A DNA stretch of 12,950 nucleotides, from positions 1 through 12,950 of the forward strand of contig DAOVNE010000014.1 of the NCBI GenBank assembly GCA_030630395.1, read 5' to 3'. This DNA comes from Candidatus Eiseniibacteriota bacterium (GTDB taxonomy: Bacteria; Joyebacterota; Joyebacteria; Joyebacterales; Joyebacteraceae). The notes beneath the pieces were generated by a model. It saw nothing but the letters and a program-made list of their open reading frames with translations. It made no database searches and was not told the origin of the DNA. A program made the translations under genes and the position numbers. Below, piece after piece: positions 1 to 7,316 of this stretch (position 1 is its first letter; each line of letters starts with the position of its first letter).

Positions 1-844
1 ATGCTATCTCACCGAGCTCCCAACGGCTGAAGCCCATCCATTCGATGGCGTCCTGAACGCCCTCGTCGTTCAGCCTGACGGCCCAGTCGAAGACGTCGCG
101 CATGGCGGCCTTGGCATCCGCCGTCTGGCCCTGGAGACGGATCACATGGGCAACCGAGTAGTCGGCTATGAGCCTCGGCAGATTGCGCTCACCCATGTAG
201 TGATACACACGTGCCTTCTCGAGTGCGTCGCGAGCCTCGTCGTAGCGCTCAGCTTCTACGTAGTTCCAGCCGAGGTTGTTCCAGAGCGGTCCCAGCCATT
301 TCGTCAGTTCGCCGGACTCGGCCATGGCGATGGCCTTTTCGGACCACTCGAACCGTTCCTCCGGATCGCCCGTGATCGCGGCCATGTGGGCCGCGTCGAT
401 CGCGCGACTCCACAGCTCGTGCGCCTCGCAGTAGTCGAACATCGCTCTGAAGGTGGCCGTCGCCGTTGGGTTGTCGCCGTCCTTCCACTCGAAGCGACCG
501 CGCACTCCGATGTAGCGAGACCATCCGAGTGCATCGCCTTCGGTAGCCTTCGCCGCCGCTCTGTCCAGCCACGGCCGTCCGGTCTCGCCGTCATCCTGGA
601 TGAGGTACGAGCGTGCCCGCATCGATGCCGCCTCGACGAACGCTGACACGTCTCCCGCGGTCTCGGCTTCGTTGGCTATGGCCTCGAACAGAACCCCGGC
701 GTCGGCATACTGGCCGCCGCGGAACGTCTGATCGGCCTCGTCGAGACGCTCGGCGAAGACGCTCTCCTCCGCGGTGGGGGAGCACCCAACAAACGCGAAT
801 GCGGCCGTGAGTACGACCAACGAGGTTAGAAGAAGGGGGTTCAT
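1..844 (-). CDS. TPR-containing lipoprotein, 3' end beyond the left edge
   Basis: The open frame starts at the ATG at 844 and stays open for 281 codons to the window edge, so the stop lies outside. A strong Shine-Dalgarno (GGGAGGA, about six bases upstream) supports the start. Residues 1-20 are a hydrophobic signal segment ending FVGC, a lipobox with Cys21 as the likely lipidated residue, so the mature protein is probably membrane-anchored in the periplasm. The rest is helical. Residues 186-219 match the TPR pattern well (Trp, Leu-Gly-x-x-Tyr, Tyr-x-x-Ala, Ala-Leu-x-Lys-Ala), and weaker TPR-like stretches lie near 31-62 and 227-258. TPR lipoproteins usually act as scaffolds or assembly factors; nothing here identifies a partner. 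The gene diverges from pckA and has its own promoter. Confident as a gene, not in its role. Confidence 0.85.
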   Translation of the reverse strand, partial: MNPLLLTSLVVLTAAFAFVGCSPTAEESVFAERLDEADQTFRGGQYADAGVLFEAIANEAETAGDVSAFVEAASMRARSYLIQDDGETGRPWLDRAAAKATEGDALGWSRYIGVRGRFEWKDGDNPTATATFRAMFDYCEAHELWSRAIDAAHMAAITGDPEERFEWSEKAIAMAESGELTKWLGPLWNNLGWNYVEAERYDEARDALEKARVYHYMGERNLPRLIADYSVAHVIRLQGQTADAKAAMRDVFDWAVRLNDEGVQDAIEWMGFSRWELGEIA

Positions 845-893
845 CGTTATCCTCCCGTGGAGCAGGTTAGACGGTGACAGGCGATTCAACACT

Positions 894-922
894 ACTATCG
901 TGTCATCCACGTTCCGTGTCAA
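894..922 (-). promoter_or_regulatory. Sigma70-type promoter for the TPR lipoprotein gene
   Basis: Read on the minus strand, a perfect TTGACA (922-917) is followed after exactly 17 bases by GATAGT (899-894), which matches the -10 consensus at four of six positions. Transcription would begin near 887, giving a leader of about 43 bases before the ATG at 844. Assigned by sequence only. Confidence 0.65.
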
Positions 923-1288
923 CCTCGCCTGCGCGCCGGGATCCTGAGCGATTGGCCCCTCGGAGCCCATGCGTTCAACGCCTGGAGGGGCCTAATTGTC
1001 CAACAGATCGAGCACAGCAAGCATACGGGGAGTCACGCAAGTTACCATGGACCGGAGTGATCCGAGCTACATGGGGGGATAACGACGTCGTGGCTCCCCG
1101 TGCACATTCATTATCGATCAGAACCATGAGAGCCCGGGCCTGTTGCTCGGGCTTTCGTGCTTCCAATCGCTCTTCTGGCAGCCTATCATAGAGGTTCATT
1201 GAGCTGGCTGTTTGCTGAAAACACGAGTGTTTTTGTGCCTTCGACGTGCATCGGAGGCCGGTCTCTCAATCGACCAGGAGAGGGAGCG
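923..1288. other. Non-coding stretch with inverted repeats upstream of pckA
   Basis: I see no convincing protein gene here; the open frames present lack ribosome binding sites and recognisable sequence. The stretch is rich in potential RNA structure. GGCCCCTC (954-961) pairs perfectly with GAGGGGCC (985-992), enclosing a smaller GCGTT/AACGC repeat (971-981). A ten-base palindrome, ACGACGTCGT (1082-1091), sits between GGGGA (1075-1079) and TCCCC (1095-1099). A 15-pair hairpin follows at 1125-1159. The region could be a small RNA, a long pckA leader, or spacer. No tmRNA, SRP RNA, RNase P or tRNA signature was recognised. A weak promoter-like pair for pckA may be TTCCAA and TATCAT, with the latter just before 1190, but it is not convincing. 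Confidence 0.4.
1125..1159 (+). terminator. Terminator-like GC-rich hairpin upstream of pckA
   Basis: AGCCCGGGC (1131-1139) pairs with GCTCGGGCT (1145-1153) around a five-base loop with one G-T wobble. The stem extends outward to 1125/1159 with two more wobbles. The inner hairpin followed by TT looks like a short intrinsic terminator in a GC-rich genome, but the T run is only three bases counting the last base of the stem. No plus-strand gene precedes it, so it would end an unrecognised transcript or act as an attenuator in the pckA leader. Confidence 0.4.
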
Positions 1289-2938
1289 ATGACTTTTCAG
1301 GAGAAGCTTGCCGCACTGCTCGAGAAGCGTTCCAATGTCAAGGCGAACATACCGCGAGCGGAGATGATCCGCGACGCCGTCGCGCGCCGCGAGGCGATCC
1401 CAAGCGCGTGTGGCGCGCTCGCAACGTGGACACCTACAGATTCGAACGGCCGGAGTCCGAAGGACACCTACATCGTGAAGCGTCCGGAGAGCCAGGATAC
1501 GATCGACTGGACGAGTCCCAACAACATCCCGCTTGCTCCCGAGACGTTCGACATGCTGCTTGAGGATTCGCTGGCGACGCTGGCCGAGGTCGAGACCGTA
1601 TACGTGACCGATCGCGTAGTCGGAGCCGACTCCAAGTACGCGCTCCCGGTGCACACGATCGCCGACCAAGCCCTTTCAGCGCTTTTTACAGACAACATGT
1701 TCCGTCCGTGGTCGGATGAGATCGTGGCGACGACGTGTTTCAAGGATCGGCACTTCACGCTCGTCGCACTTCCGTACGACAAGCTCGATCCCGCCAGGTA
1801 CGAGGGGAAACTCCGCGTGGATCCGCGGATCGGTGGCACCTCAACGATGGCCGTTGCCATTGACGCGGACCGCCGGATCGGTGTCGTCTACGGGTCCGCG
1901 TACGGCGGTAGTATCAAGAAGCTCATCTTCACGGTCATGAACTACATCCTCCCGGCTGAGGGGATCCTTCCCATTCATTGCAGTGCGAACGAGGGCCCCG
2001 ATGGAAGGAGTGCGTTGCTCCTGGGTCTCTCCGGCACGGGCAAGACCACGCTCTCGGCCGATGCATCACGCGCGCTTCTTGGCGACGACGAGCACGGGTG
2101 GAGCGATGAGGGCATAGCGAACTTCGAGAACGGCTGCTATGCGAAGCTGATCGATCTCGATCCTGTGAAGGAGCCCGAGATCACGAGCGCCTGTTTTCAT
2201 GAGGACGAGGTGGAGAAGCACGGGGCGATCATTGAGAACGCGATGATGTACCCGTGGGGCTCGTTTGATCTGTTTGACTCTCGCCTGACTCCCAACTCGC
2301 GTGGCTCGTACCCGCTCAGGTACCTGTCGAACACCAAGGAGACATCGACGGCCGGCCATCCGGCCACCATCCTGTTCCTTACCGCCGACGCGAACGGAGT
2401 GATCCCGCCGGTCTCGAAGCTTACCCGCGAGCAGGCGATGCTCTGGTTCATCATGGGCTACACGAGCAAGCTGGCCGGAACGGAGACAGGCATCACCGAG
2501 CCCGTGAGCACGTTCTCGCGTTTCTTCGGAGAGCCATTCATGCCGAGGAACCCAGAGGACTACGCTTCACTGTTGGGAGAGAAGATGGAGGAGCACGGTA
2601 CACAGGTCTTCCTCGTCAACACCGGGTGGAGTGGTGGTCCGTATGGGGTCGGTTCCAGAATAGACCTCCCGATCACGAGACGCATGGTGAACGCGGCCCT
2701 CTCGGGTGAACTCGATGGTGTCGAGTGCGAGATCGATCCTTACTTCAAGGTAGCGGTCCCGAAGAGCTGCCCCGGTGTGGATGCGGCCATTCTGAAGCCT
2801 GTGAATACGTGGGACGATCCGAAGGCGTTTGACGAGCGGGCGAAGAAGCTCGCTGCCGATTTCGCCGCGCACTATGACAAGGCGTACGGTAGTGCGGGTA
2901 TCGACGCAGCCGTTGCCGCGGAGTGTCCCGGGAAGTAG
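1289..2938 (+). CDS. pckA: Phosphoenolpyruvate carboxykinase (ATP)
   Basis: This cytoplasmic enzyme interconverts oxaloacetate plus ATP with PEP plus ADP and CO2, linking the TCA cycle to gluconeogenesis. The 549-residue length is normal for the ATP-dependent family. The sequence shows the substrate-binding RSPKD motif (Arg55), a Lys-Lys pair at 210-211 in a YGGSIKK context, the metal-ligand region LPIHCSANEG (His230), the kinase-1a P-loop GLSGTGKTTLS (246-256) and the kinase-2 motif GDDEHGW (265-271). The P-loop and GDDEHGW are the ATP type rather than the GTP type. The ATG at 1289 follows GGAGAGGGAG and begins at the usual N terminus. An in-frame extension back to 1157 would start inside the terminator-like hairpin and has no homology-like content. 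The gene stands alone with its own terminator, so it is probably monocistronic. Confidence 0.97.
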   Translation: MTFQEKLAALLEKRSNVKANIPRAEMIRDAVARREAIPSACGALATWTPTDSNGRSPKDTYIVKRPESQDTIDWTSPNNIPLAPETFDMLLEDSLATLAEVETVYVTDRVVGADSKYALPVHTIADQALSALFTDNMFRPWSDEIVATTCFKDRHFTLVALPYDKLDPARYEGKLRVDPRIGGTSTMAVAIDADRRIGVVYGSAYGGSIKKLIFTVMNYILPAEGILPIHCSANEGPDGRSALLLGLSGTGKTTLSADASRALLGDDEHGWSDEGIANFENGCYAKLIDLDPVKEPEITSACFHEDEVEKHGAIIENAMMYPWGSFDLFDSRLTPNSRGSYPLRYLSNTKETSTAGHPATILFLTADANGVIPPVSKLTREQAMLWFIMGYTSKLAGTETGITEPVSTFSRFFGEPFMPRNPEDYASLLGEKMEEHGTQVFLVNTGWSGGPYGVGSRIDLPITRRMVNAALSGELDGVECEIDPYFKVAVPKSCPGVDAAILKPVNTWDDPKAFDERAKKLAADFAAHYDKAYGSAGIDAAVAAECPGK

Positions 2939-2980
2939 GTGGGACCTTAAGTAACCACCGAACGATGTAGCTATTGGAAG

Positions 2981-3017
2981 CGCCGTGCTCATAGGATAAG
3001 AGTGCGGCGTTTCTCTT
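2981..3017 (+). terminator. Intrinsic terminator of pckA
   Basis: CGCCGTGCTC (2981-2990) pairs with GAGTGCGGCG (3000-3009) over ten positions, including two G-T wobbles, around a nine-base loop. TTTCTCTT follows directly. It sits 42 bases after the pckA stop and before the convergent pseudouridine synthase gene, as expected for a transcript end. Confidence 0.75.
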
Positions 3018-3070
3018 GGACGCCGGGTATGCCACTACAGTCCCGGTGCATCATCACAGTACGTGCTGTG

Positions 3071-4051
3071 TCATTGCGATGCTGGGTCTTTCGTCAGGAG
3101 GCGGTGAGCATCGATGAAATCCGCGATGTCCGCCGGGAGAGGTGCGATGAGCTCGAGCCGCTCGCCGGTGCGAGGGTGCTCAAACGCAATGCTCGCGTGA
3201 TGGAGCGCGTGACGGGGAAGGACGAGATGAGCTAGGACCTCCGGTGACTCCGGGTCCTCCACGAGCTTCCGCAGGAGCGTCGCGGGCAGCCCGTAGGTCT
3301 TGTCACCGATGATCGGATGACCTGTGGACTCCAGATGGACGCGGATCTGATTCGTGCGGCCCGTGTGCGGTCGGGCCTCGACGACGCTGAACTCCTGCTC
3401 GCCCTGCAGGCGCTCTATCACCCTCACGCTCGTCCTCGCCGCCTTGCCATTCCTCCTGTCTATGATCGACCGCGGGATCGGGTGCTGCTTCCCGATTCGT
3501 CCGAGCGGAGCATCGATCTCGAATGCGACATCGCTCGGGCATCCACGCACGATAGCCAGGTAGGTCTTCGAGACGGCTCCTCCCGCAAACGCGGCCGAGA
3601 TCGCTCGCGCCGCTTCGACGTTTCTCGTGAGAATCACAAGGCCGCTCGTCTCCCGGTCGAGGCGATGAGCGAGATTGAGGTCCTTACCGAGATCGTCTCT
3701 AAGCCTCGCGATGAGCGTGTTCCTGATGAACTTCCCGCTTGCATGGACGGGGATGTTCCCCGATTTCGAAACCACCAGGATGTCATCGTCGGTGTAGATG
3801 ATGTCGTAGGCGAAGTCGACCGTGGGCTCGATGATCTCGATCGTGTACTCGATCTCATCATCGGTATCCACGACATCCTCTGCTCCGGCCGTGCGTCCGT
3901 TCAGCCGGATCTTCCCGGTCTCGATTCGCGTCTCCCAGAGTTCACGCGGGAGATAGCGGAACCTCTCGCACAGGAACTCCAGGACGGTCCGCCCGCGGTA
4001 GGGGTGGTGGACCTTCGTTCGGAGATGAATCGGTTCTGGGCGCTCAGTCAT
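3071..4051 (-). CDS. RluA-family 23S rRNA/tRNA pseudouridine synthase with S4 domain
   Basis: The protein isomerises specific uridines to pseudouridine in structured RNA. An S4 RNA-binding domain occupies about residues 19-65 (YRGRTVLEFL to the IRLNG region). The catalytic domain carries the family motif HRLDRETSGL, with Asp132 as the catalytic aspartate, and further family features such as KTYLAIVRG and GRTNQIRVHL. The 326-residue length fits the RluC/RluD/YlyB-type enzymes. The ATG at 4051 is chosen because GGGG precedes it and the protein then begins just before the S4 domain. In-frame ATGs at 4060 and 4126 are possible, but the latter would overlap the divergent promoter region. Which RNA and site it modifies cannot be read from the sequence. 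It is convergent with pckA and divergent from the DtxR-family gene. Confidence 0.93.
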   Translation of the reverse strand: MTERPEPIHLRTKVHHPYRGRTVLEFLCERFRYLPRELWETRIETGKIRLNGRTAGAEDVVDTDDEIEYTIEIIEPTVDFAYDIIYTDDDILVVSKSGNIPVHASGKFIRNTLIARLRDDLGKDLNLAHRLDRETSGLVILTRNVEAARAISAAFAGGAVSKTYLAIVRGCPSDVAFEIDAPLGRIGKQHPIPRSIIDRRNGKAARTSVRVIERLQGEQEFSVVEARPHTGRTNQIRVHLESTGHPIIGDKTYGLPATLLRKLVEDPESPEVLAHLVLPRHALHHASIAFEHPRTGERLELIAPLPADIADFIDAHRLLTKDPASQ

Positions 4052-4119
4052 AATCCCCATACTACACCGGCTTCGCAGAAGGAGACCATATAAGAGCGAA
4101 GAGAAGCACGAGATTTCTG

Positions 4120-4148
4120 TTGACACGGAATTAGGCCACCCTTATAAT
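4120..4148 (+). promoter_or_regulatory. Consensus sigma70 promoter of the metal-uptake cluster
   Basis: TTGACA (4120-4125) and TATAAT (4143-4148) are both perfect consensus hexamers separated by the optimal 17 bases. Transcription would start near 4155, some 33 bases before the GTG of the DtxR-family gene. Such a strong promoter implies tight repression, consistent with the operator-like sites lying on it. Confidence 0.9.
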
Positions 4149-4154
4149 ATTAGG
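4129..4154. promoter_or_regulatory. Candidate DtxR-type operator overlapping the -10 element
   Basis: Three half-site-like elements alternate in orientation: TTAGG (4131-4135), CCTTA (4140-4144) and TTAGG (4150-4154). The first two form an imperfect inverted repeat with a four-base gap. The second and third form the interrupted palindrome CCTTATA-A-TATTAGG (4140-4154, six of seven arm positions paired), which contains the -10 box. Half-site spacing is about 9-10 bases. TTAGG/CCTAA half-sites are known from DtxR and IdeR operators, so autoregulation by the downstream repressor is inferred. AT-rich -10 sequences can look palindromic by chance. Confidence 0.5.
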
Positions 4155-4187
4155 TGTGTATAGATTTTGCCCTGAATAGGAGATTCC

Positions 4188-4718
4188 GTGGAGACAGGAC
4201 GACTGAGCGAGAGCCTGGAAGACTACCTGGAGGCCATCCTCGCCGTTCTCGATGAGAAACAGGCCGTCAGGGCGAAGGACATAGCCAAGCGGCTCAGCGT
4301 GAGCAGCCCATCTGTGACCGGCGCTCTTCACGCGCTCAGCGAGAAGAACCTGATCAACTACGCTCCCTACGACGTCATCACGCTGACTTCGGAGGGAGAG
4401 GCGATCGCGCGGGATGTCACCGGGCGGCACCATGTCCTTCAAGAGTTCTTCACAAAGGTGCTTGGTGTGAATGAAGCGGAGGCAAGTGAGGCTGCTTGCA
4501 GGATGGAACACTCGCTCTCGCCGGATCTGATGAAGAGACTGGTGGGATTTCTCGCGTGCGTTGAGAACTACACAGACGGCGATACCGACTGGATCTGCGG
4601 GGCGGCGAAGTCGTACGGGGAGGTCAACGATCCCGACGCCTGCCGGGAGTGCGTGGAGAAATGTATCGAGAGTCACAGGAAGGAACCGAGGGAGAGTGAG
4701 GATTCCGATGGCGCGTGA
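4188..4718 (+). CDS. DtxR/MntR-family metal-dependent transcriptional repressor
   Basis: This is a cytoplasmic regulator that binds operator DNA when loaded with Fe(II) or Mn(II). The N-terminal winged helix-turn-helix spans about residues 8-75 (recognition region SVSSPSVTGALHAL) and the dimerisation/metal domain about 76-125. Aligned by eye to MntR, the predicted ligands are Asp12, Glu15, His81, Cys104, Glu107 and His108. The ACRMEH motif resembles DtxR/IdeR, whereas the EDYLEAI start resembles MntR. The C-terminal tail has cysteines at 124, 137, 152, 155 and 159 and lacks a recognisable SH3-like domain; at 176 residues it is longer than MntR and shorter than DtxR. The GTG start has AGGAGA just upstream. 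Promoter overlap suggests autoregulation, and the downstream receptor and chelatase genes are the likely regulon. Iron is favoured over manganese because of Cys104 and the neighbours. Confidence 0.9.
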   Translation: METGRLSESLEDYLEAILAVLDEKQAVRAKDIAKRLSVSSPSVTGALHALSEKNLINYAPYDVITLTSEGEAIARDVTGRHHVLQEFFTKVLGVNEAEASEAACRMEHSLSPDLMKRLVGFLACVENYTDGDTDWICGAAKSYGEVNDPDACRECVEKCIESHRKEPRESEDSDGA

Positions 4719-4820
4719 CCGCGATCTGCAGGAGAAGAGCGATCCTTTTTTTTGCATCCATAGTTAGGGAGAGCGAACTTTATGCGGGCGGCCAAACTTC
4801 AAGAGAGAGAGGAGACCGTC
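4719..4820 (+). other. Short gap between the repressor and receptor genes
   Basis: This 102-base gap holds a run of eight T (4746-4753) without a good preceding stem (only AGGA/TCCT, four pairs), so it is not a convincing terminator. One isolated TTAGG (4764-4768) resembles the half-sites at the promoter. I see no good second promoter, so read-through from 4120-4148 into the receptor gene is likely. Confidence 0.4.
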
Positions 4821-7241
4821 GTGAGAAATGTCATATTGATAGCCGTTGTAGCTGCAATGCTGCTGATTGCTGGAGCAGGACAAGCTCAAGAGCTGGGTGG
4901 TCTGACCGGGAGCGTCGTTGACACCGAGACCGGTGAGCCGCTGGCGTTCGTCAATGTGAGCGTCAGGGGGACGGTGTCGGGAGGCATCAGCGGCCGGGAC
5001 GGGAAATTCTACATCCAGAACATCATGGCAGGAACGCACGAGGTGGCCGTTTCCATGATGGGCTATGAGACTGTCATCAGGACGGTAACGGTTAGACCCG
5101 ACAGAACAGTGGAGATCGATTTCGAACTCAAGGAGAGCGTCATAGCGATGGGGGAAGTCGTGGTCACCGCGACGAGAACCCCACGCTACTTGAAGGACGT
5201 TCCCATTCGAACGGAGGTCGTGACCCGGCAGTCGTTCAAGGATGCCGGCGCCTGCGACATCTACGAGGCGCTCGAGGGCGTCGCGGGTGTGCGCGTTGAG
5301 CAGCAGTGTCAGTTCTGCAACTTCAGCCAGGTGAGAATGCAGGGGCTTGGGCCCGATCATACGCAGATTCTTGTCGACGGCCAGCCCGTCTACTCCGGCC
5401 TCGCGAGCGTCTACGGATTGCAGCAGACAGGTACAAGCTCTATCGAGCGGATCGAGGTGGTGAAAGGGGCGGGCTCGGCACTGCACGGAAGCGGAGCGAT
5501 TGCGGGCGCCATCAATTTGGTGACACGGGTTCCTTCAGCACGTCCGGAGGCGGGGATAGGGATCGAGTTCGGAGAGCACGAGTCGCGGCGCTATGACTTC
5601 TCTGCCTCTCAGAGGTTCGGAAACGTTGGGCTGGTTCTCTTCGCCCAGAAGAACTCGGGTGGTGTCATCGACGAGACTGGAGACGGCATCGGCCGCGAGA
5701 GCGTCTACGAGCCCGACCGCATATCCGATCGGGTCAGGACCGATCTCACGAGCGGTGGGTTCAACGCGATCGTAAGTGATGTTCTTGGCATGGACCAGTT
5801 CGTGATCAGGGGGCGAGCGCTCCACGAGCTCAGACAGGGAGGTGAGCTCTACAACAACGACTACGATGTTCCCGAGGACGTCTATGAGAACCCCTTCACG
5901 CCGGGAACGGAGCGGATCGTCACGGACAGACATGAGATCGATGTGTCGGTCAAGAAACAGTTTGAGAGTGGGAATGATGTCGGCGTCTCGTTCTCTTATG
6001 CGCACCACGACAGGAATGCGACGAACGACACGTTCATCACTGACTACGAAAGCGTGAACGGTGAACTTGCACCGATCGATCTCCTGAGACCTTACCTGGC
6101 ATCAGAGGACATCTACGCCGCGAACATAAACTACTCACATCCTGTTGGCGGGAAGCACCGGCTGCTCCTTGGAGGACAGCTTGCGCACAACCGGCTCGAG
6201 GAATCGGGCATGTATGTCGTCGTCGAGGAAGAGGACGAGAACTACGGCGAGGCGTACAGATCCACGAGTGAGAAGCACTCGACGGATGTCGGTCTGTACA
6301 TCCAGGATGAGTTCGCTCCCAGCAAGGCACTCGAGTTCGTTCTGGGTGTCCGGTACGACAAGCACGACTCGGAGGACAAGTTTCGGGGATCCGGCAGCGT
6401 GGCTCCACAGGGTGTGCCGACGGTCGAGTACTCCGAATCGTCTGTAAGCCCCCGTGCCGCCGTACGGTTCAGCCCGACACCCGGCCTGGCGCTTCGCGCC
6501 AGCGTGGGTACCGGCTTCCGTGTTCCCTACGGGTTTTCGGAGGATCTTCACCTGTGCAGTGGATCGCCTCGTGTCTGGAAGGGAGGCAATCTAATGCCGG
6601 AGAAATCCGTAAGCTACAGTGTTTCTGCCGACTACTACGCCACGCGGTACAACATCGGCGTCTCGCTCTACCGGACCGATGTTCGCGGCAAGATCGGGCT
6701 GGTCGATGCGGGTGAGGAGGCGTCCGCTCGAGGGTACGACTACGAGTGGGAGAACATCGACGATGCGTTCGTGCAGGGACTCGAGTTGAGTGGCCGCTAC
6801 GAGGCAACCAACAACCTGGTCCTCGATGGTCACGCAACGCTCGCGTCCGGCGAGTACGAGAACGTCCGGGAGGACTGGATAGGAACCGAGTACGAAGACA
6901 ACAGCATCTACGTGTCGCGACTGCCGCGATACTCCGCCGGTCTCAAGGCTGAGTACAGACCCACCGGTTGGAGTGCTGTGCTGAATGCGGAGCTTAAGGG
7001 TCCGCTCTACATCGACTACTACGCTGATGGGGAGGATCCTACGAAGATCAAAGAAACGGAGACCTACGTCATCGTTAACGCGCGTGTTGCGAAACATCTG
7101 ACAGAAGACCTGTCGCTCTTCGTGGGGAGTCACAACCTCACCGACTACGTGCAGGAGGAGAAGCACACTGATGACGCGGCCTTCATGTACGCTCCGGTCT
7201 ACGGGCGGATCTTCTACGGAGGAGTAGCAATCGACTTCTAG
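4821..7241 (+). CDS. TonB-dependent outer-membrane receptor, HmuR-like plug
   Basis: The protein is an energy-coupled outer-membrane importer of metal complexes. The GTG at 4821 is preferred: GGAGA lies five bases upstream and the protein then begins with a clean signal peptide (residues 1-22, cleavage near GQA-QE). An in-frame ATG at 4782 would put a charged extension before it. Order: carboxypeptidase-regulatory-like domain (about 27-105), a TonB-box-like EVVVTATR (112-119), plug (about 125-235, with ILVDGQPVYSGL and GSGAIAGAINLVT), then a barrel ending in a C-terminal Phe. The 806-residue length is typical. A CQFC motif (Cys163, Cys166) in the plug and GTGFRVPYGFSEDLH in the barrel resemble, from memory, receptors of the haem/HmuR type in Bacteroidota, but the ligand is unproven. 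Its place between a DtxR-type repressor and a chelatase homologue supports uptake of haem, another metallo-tetrapyrrole or a siderophore. TonB and ExbBD are not encoded here. Confidence 0.93.
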   Translation: MRNVILIAVVAAMLLIAGAGQAQELGGLTGSVVDTETGEPLAFVNVSVRGTVSGGISGRDGKFYIQNIMAGTHEVAVSMMGYETVIRTVTVRPDRTVEIDFELKESVIAMGEVVVTATRTPRYLKDVPIRTEVVTRQSFKDAGACDIYEALEGVAGVRVEQQCQFCNFSQVRMQGLGPDHTQILVDGQPVYSGLASVYGLQQTGTSSIERIEVVKGAGSALHGSGAIAGAINLVTRVPSARPEAGIGIEFGEHESRRYDFSASQRFGNVGLVLFAQKNSGGVIDETGDGIGRESVYEPDRISDRVRTDLTSGGFNAIVSDVLGMDQFVIRGRALHELRQGGELYNNDYDVPEDVYENPFTPGTERIVTDRHEIDVSVKKQFESGNDVGVSFSYAHHDRNATNDTFITDYESVNGELAPIDLLRPYLASEDIYAANINYSHPVGGKHRLLLGGQLAHNRLEESGMYVVVEEEDENYGEAYRSTSEKHSTDVGLYIQDEFAPSKALEFVLGVRYDKHDSEDKFRGSGSVAPQGVPTVEYSESSVSPRAAVRFSPTPGLALRASVGTGFRVPYGFSEDLHLCSGSPRVWKGGNLMPEKSVSYSVSADYYATRYNIGVSLYRTDVRGKIGLVDAGEEASARGYDYEWENIDDAFVQGLELSGRYEATNNLVLDGHATLASGEYENVREDWIGTEYEDNSIYVSRLPRYSAGLKAEYRPTGWSAVLNAELKGPLYIDYYADGEDPTKIKETETYVIVNARVAKHLTEDLSLFVGSHNLTDYVQEEKHTDDAAFMYAPVYGRIFYGGVAIDF

Positions 7242-7252
7242 GACGCAGGGGG

Positions 7253-7287
7253 TTCCGACGAACGGAAGCCGGGCGCTGCATCCCGGC
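7253..7287 (+). other. Two abutting hairpins between receptor and chelatase genes
   Basis: TTCCG (7253-7257) pairs with CGGAA (7263-7267), and directly after it GCCGGG (7268-7273) pairs with CCCGGC (7282-7287). No T run follows, so they are unlikely to terminate transcription. They could stabilise the upstream mRNA or set the expression ratio of the two genes. No cobalamin-riboswitch box was recognised. Confidence 0.4.
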
Positions 7288-7316
7288 GAATCCACAGTCC
7301 GAAGGGAGCACAGATC

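Noticed and set aside
146..646. 166-codon plus-strand open frame
   Set aside because: It is antisense to the TPR lipoprotein gene, which has a promoter, Shine-Dalgarno, lipobox and TPR motif.
874..1199. Small open frames on both strands in the gap upstream of pckA
   Set aside because: No ribosome binding sites and no recognisable sequence; they run through palindromes and the terminator-like hairpin.
1157..1288. N-terminal extension of PEP carboxykinase by 44 residues
   Set aside because: It starts inside the terminator-like hairpin and has no ribosome binding site; the ATG at 1289 has a good one and gives normal family length.
3029..3050. GCCACT-type sequence resembling part of a cobalamin riboswitch
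   Set aside because: No B12 box or surrounding aptamer structure was seen, and the site lies between two convergent gene ends.
3317..4093. 258-codon plus-strand open frame opposite the pseudouridine synthase gene
   Set aside because: It is antisense to a clear RluA-family gene, has an Arg/Asp-rich composition typical of a shadow frame, and shows no recognisable domain.
4730..4753. Intrinsic terminator between the repressor and receptor genes
   Set aside because: Eight T are present, but the preceding stem is only four pairs, too weak for a confident terminator.
4782..4820. ATG start 13 codons upstream for the TonB receptor
   Set aside because: It adds a charged stretch before the signal peptide; the GTG at 4821 has a GGAGA at good spacing and a clean signal peptide.
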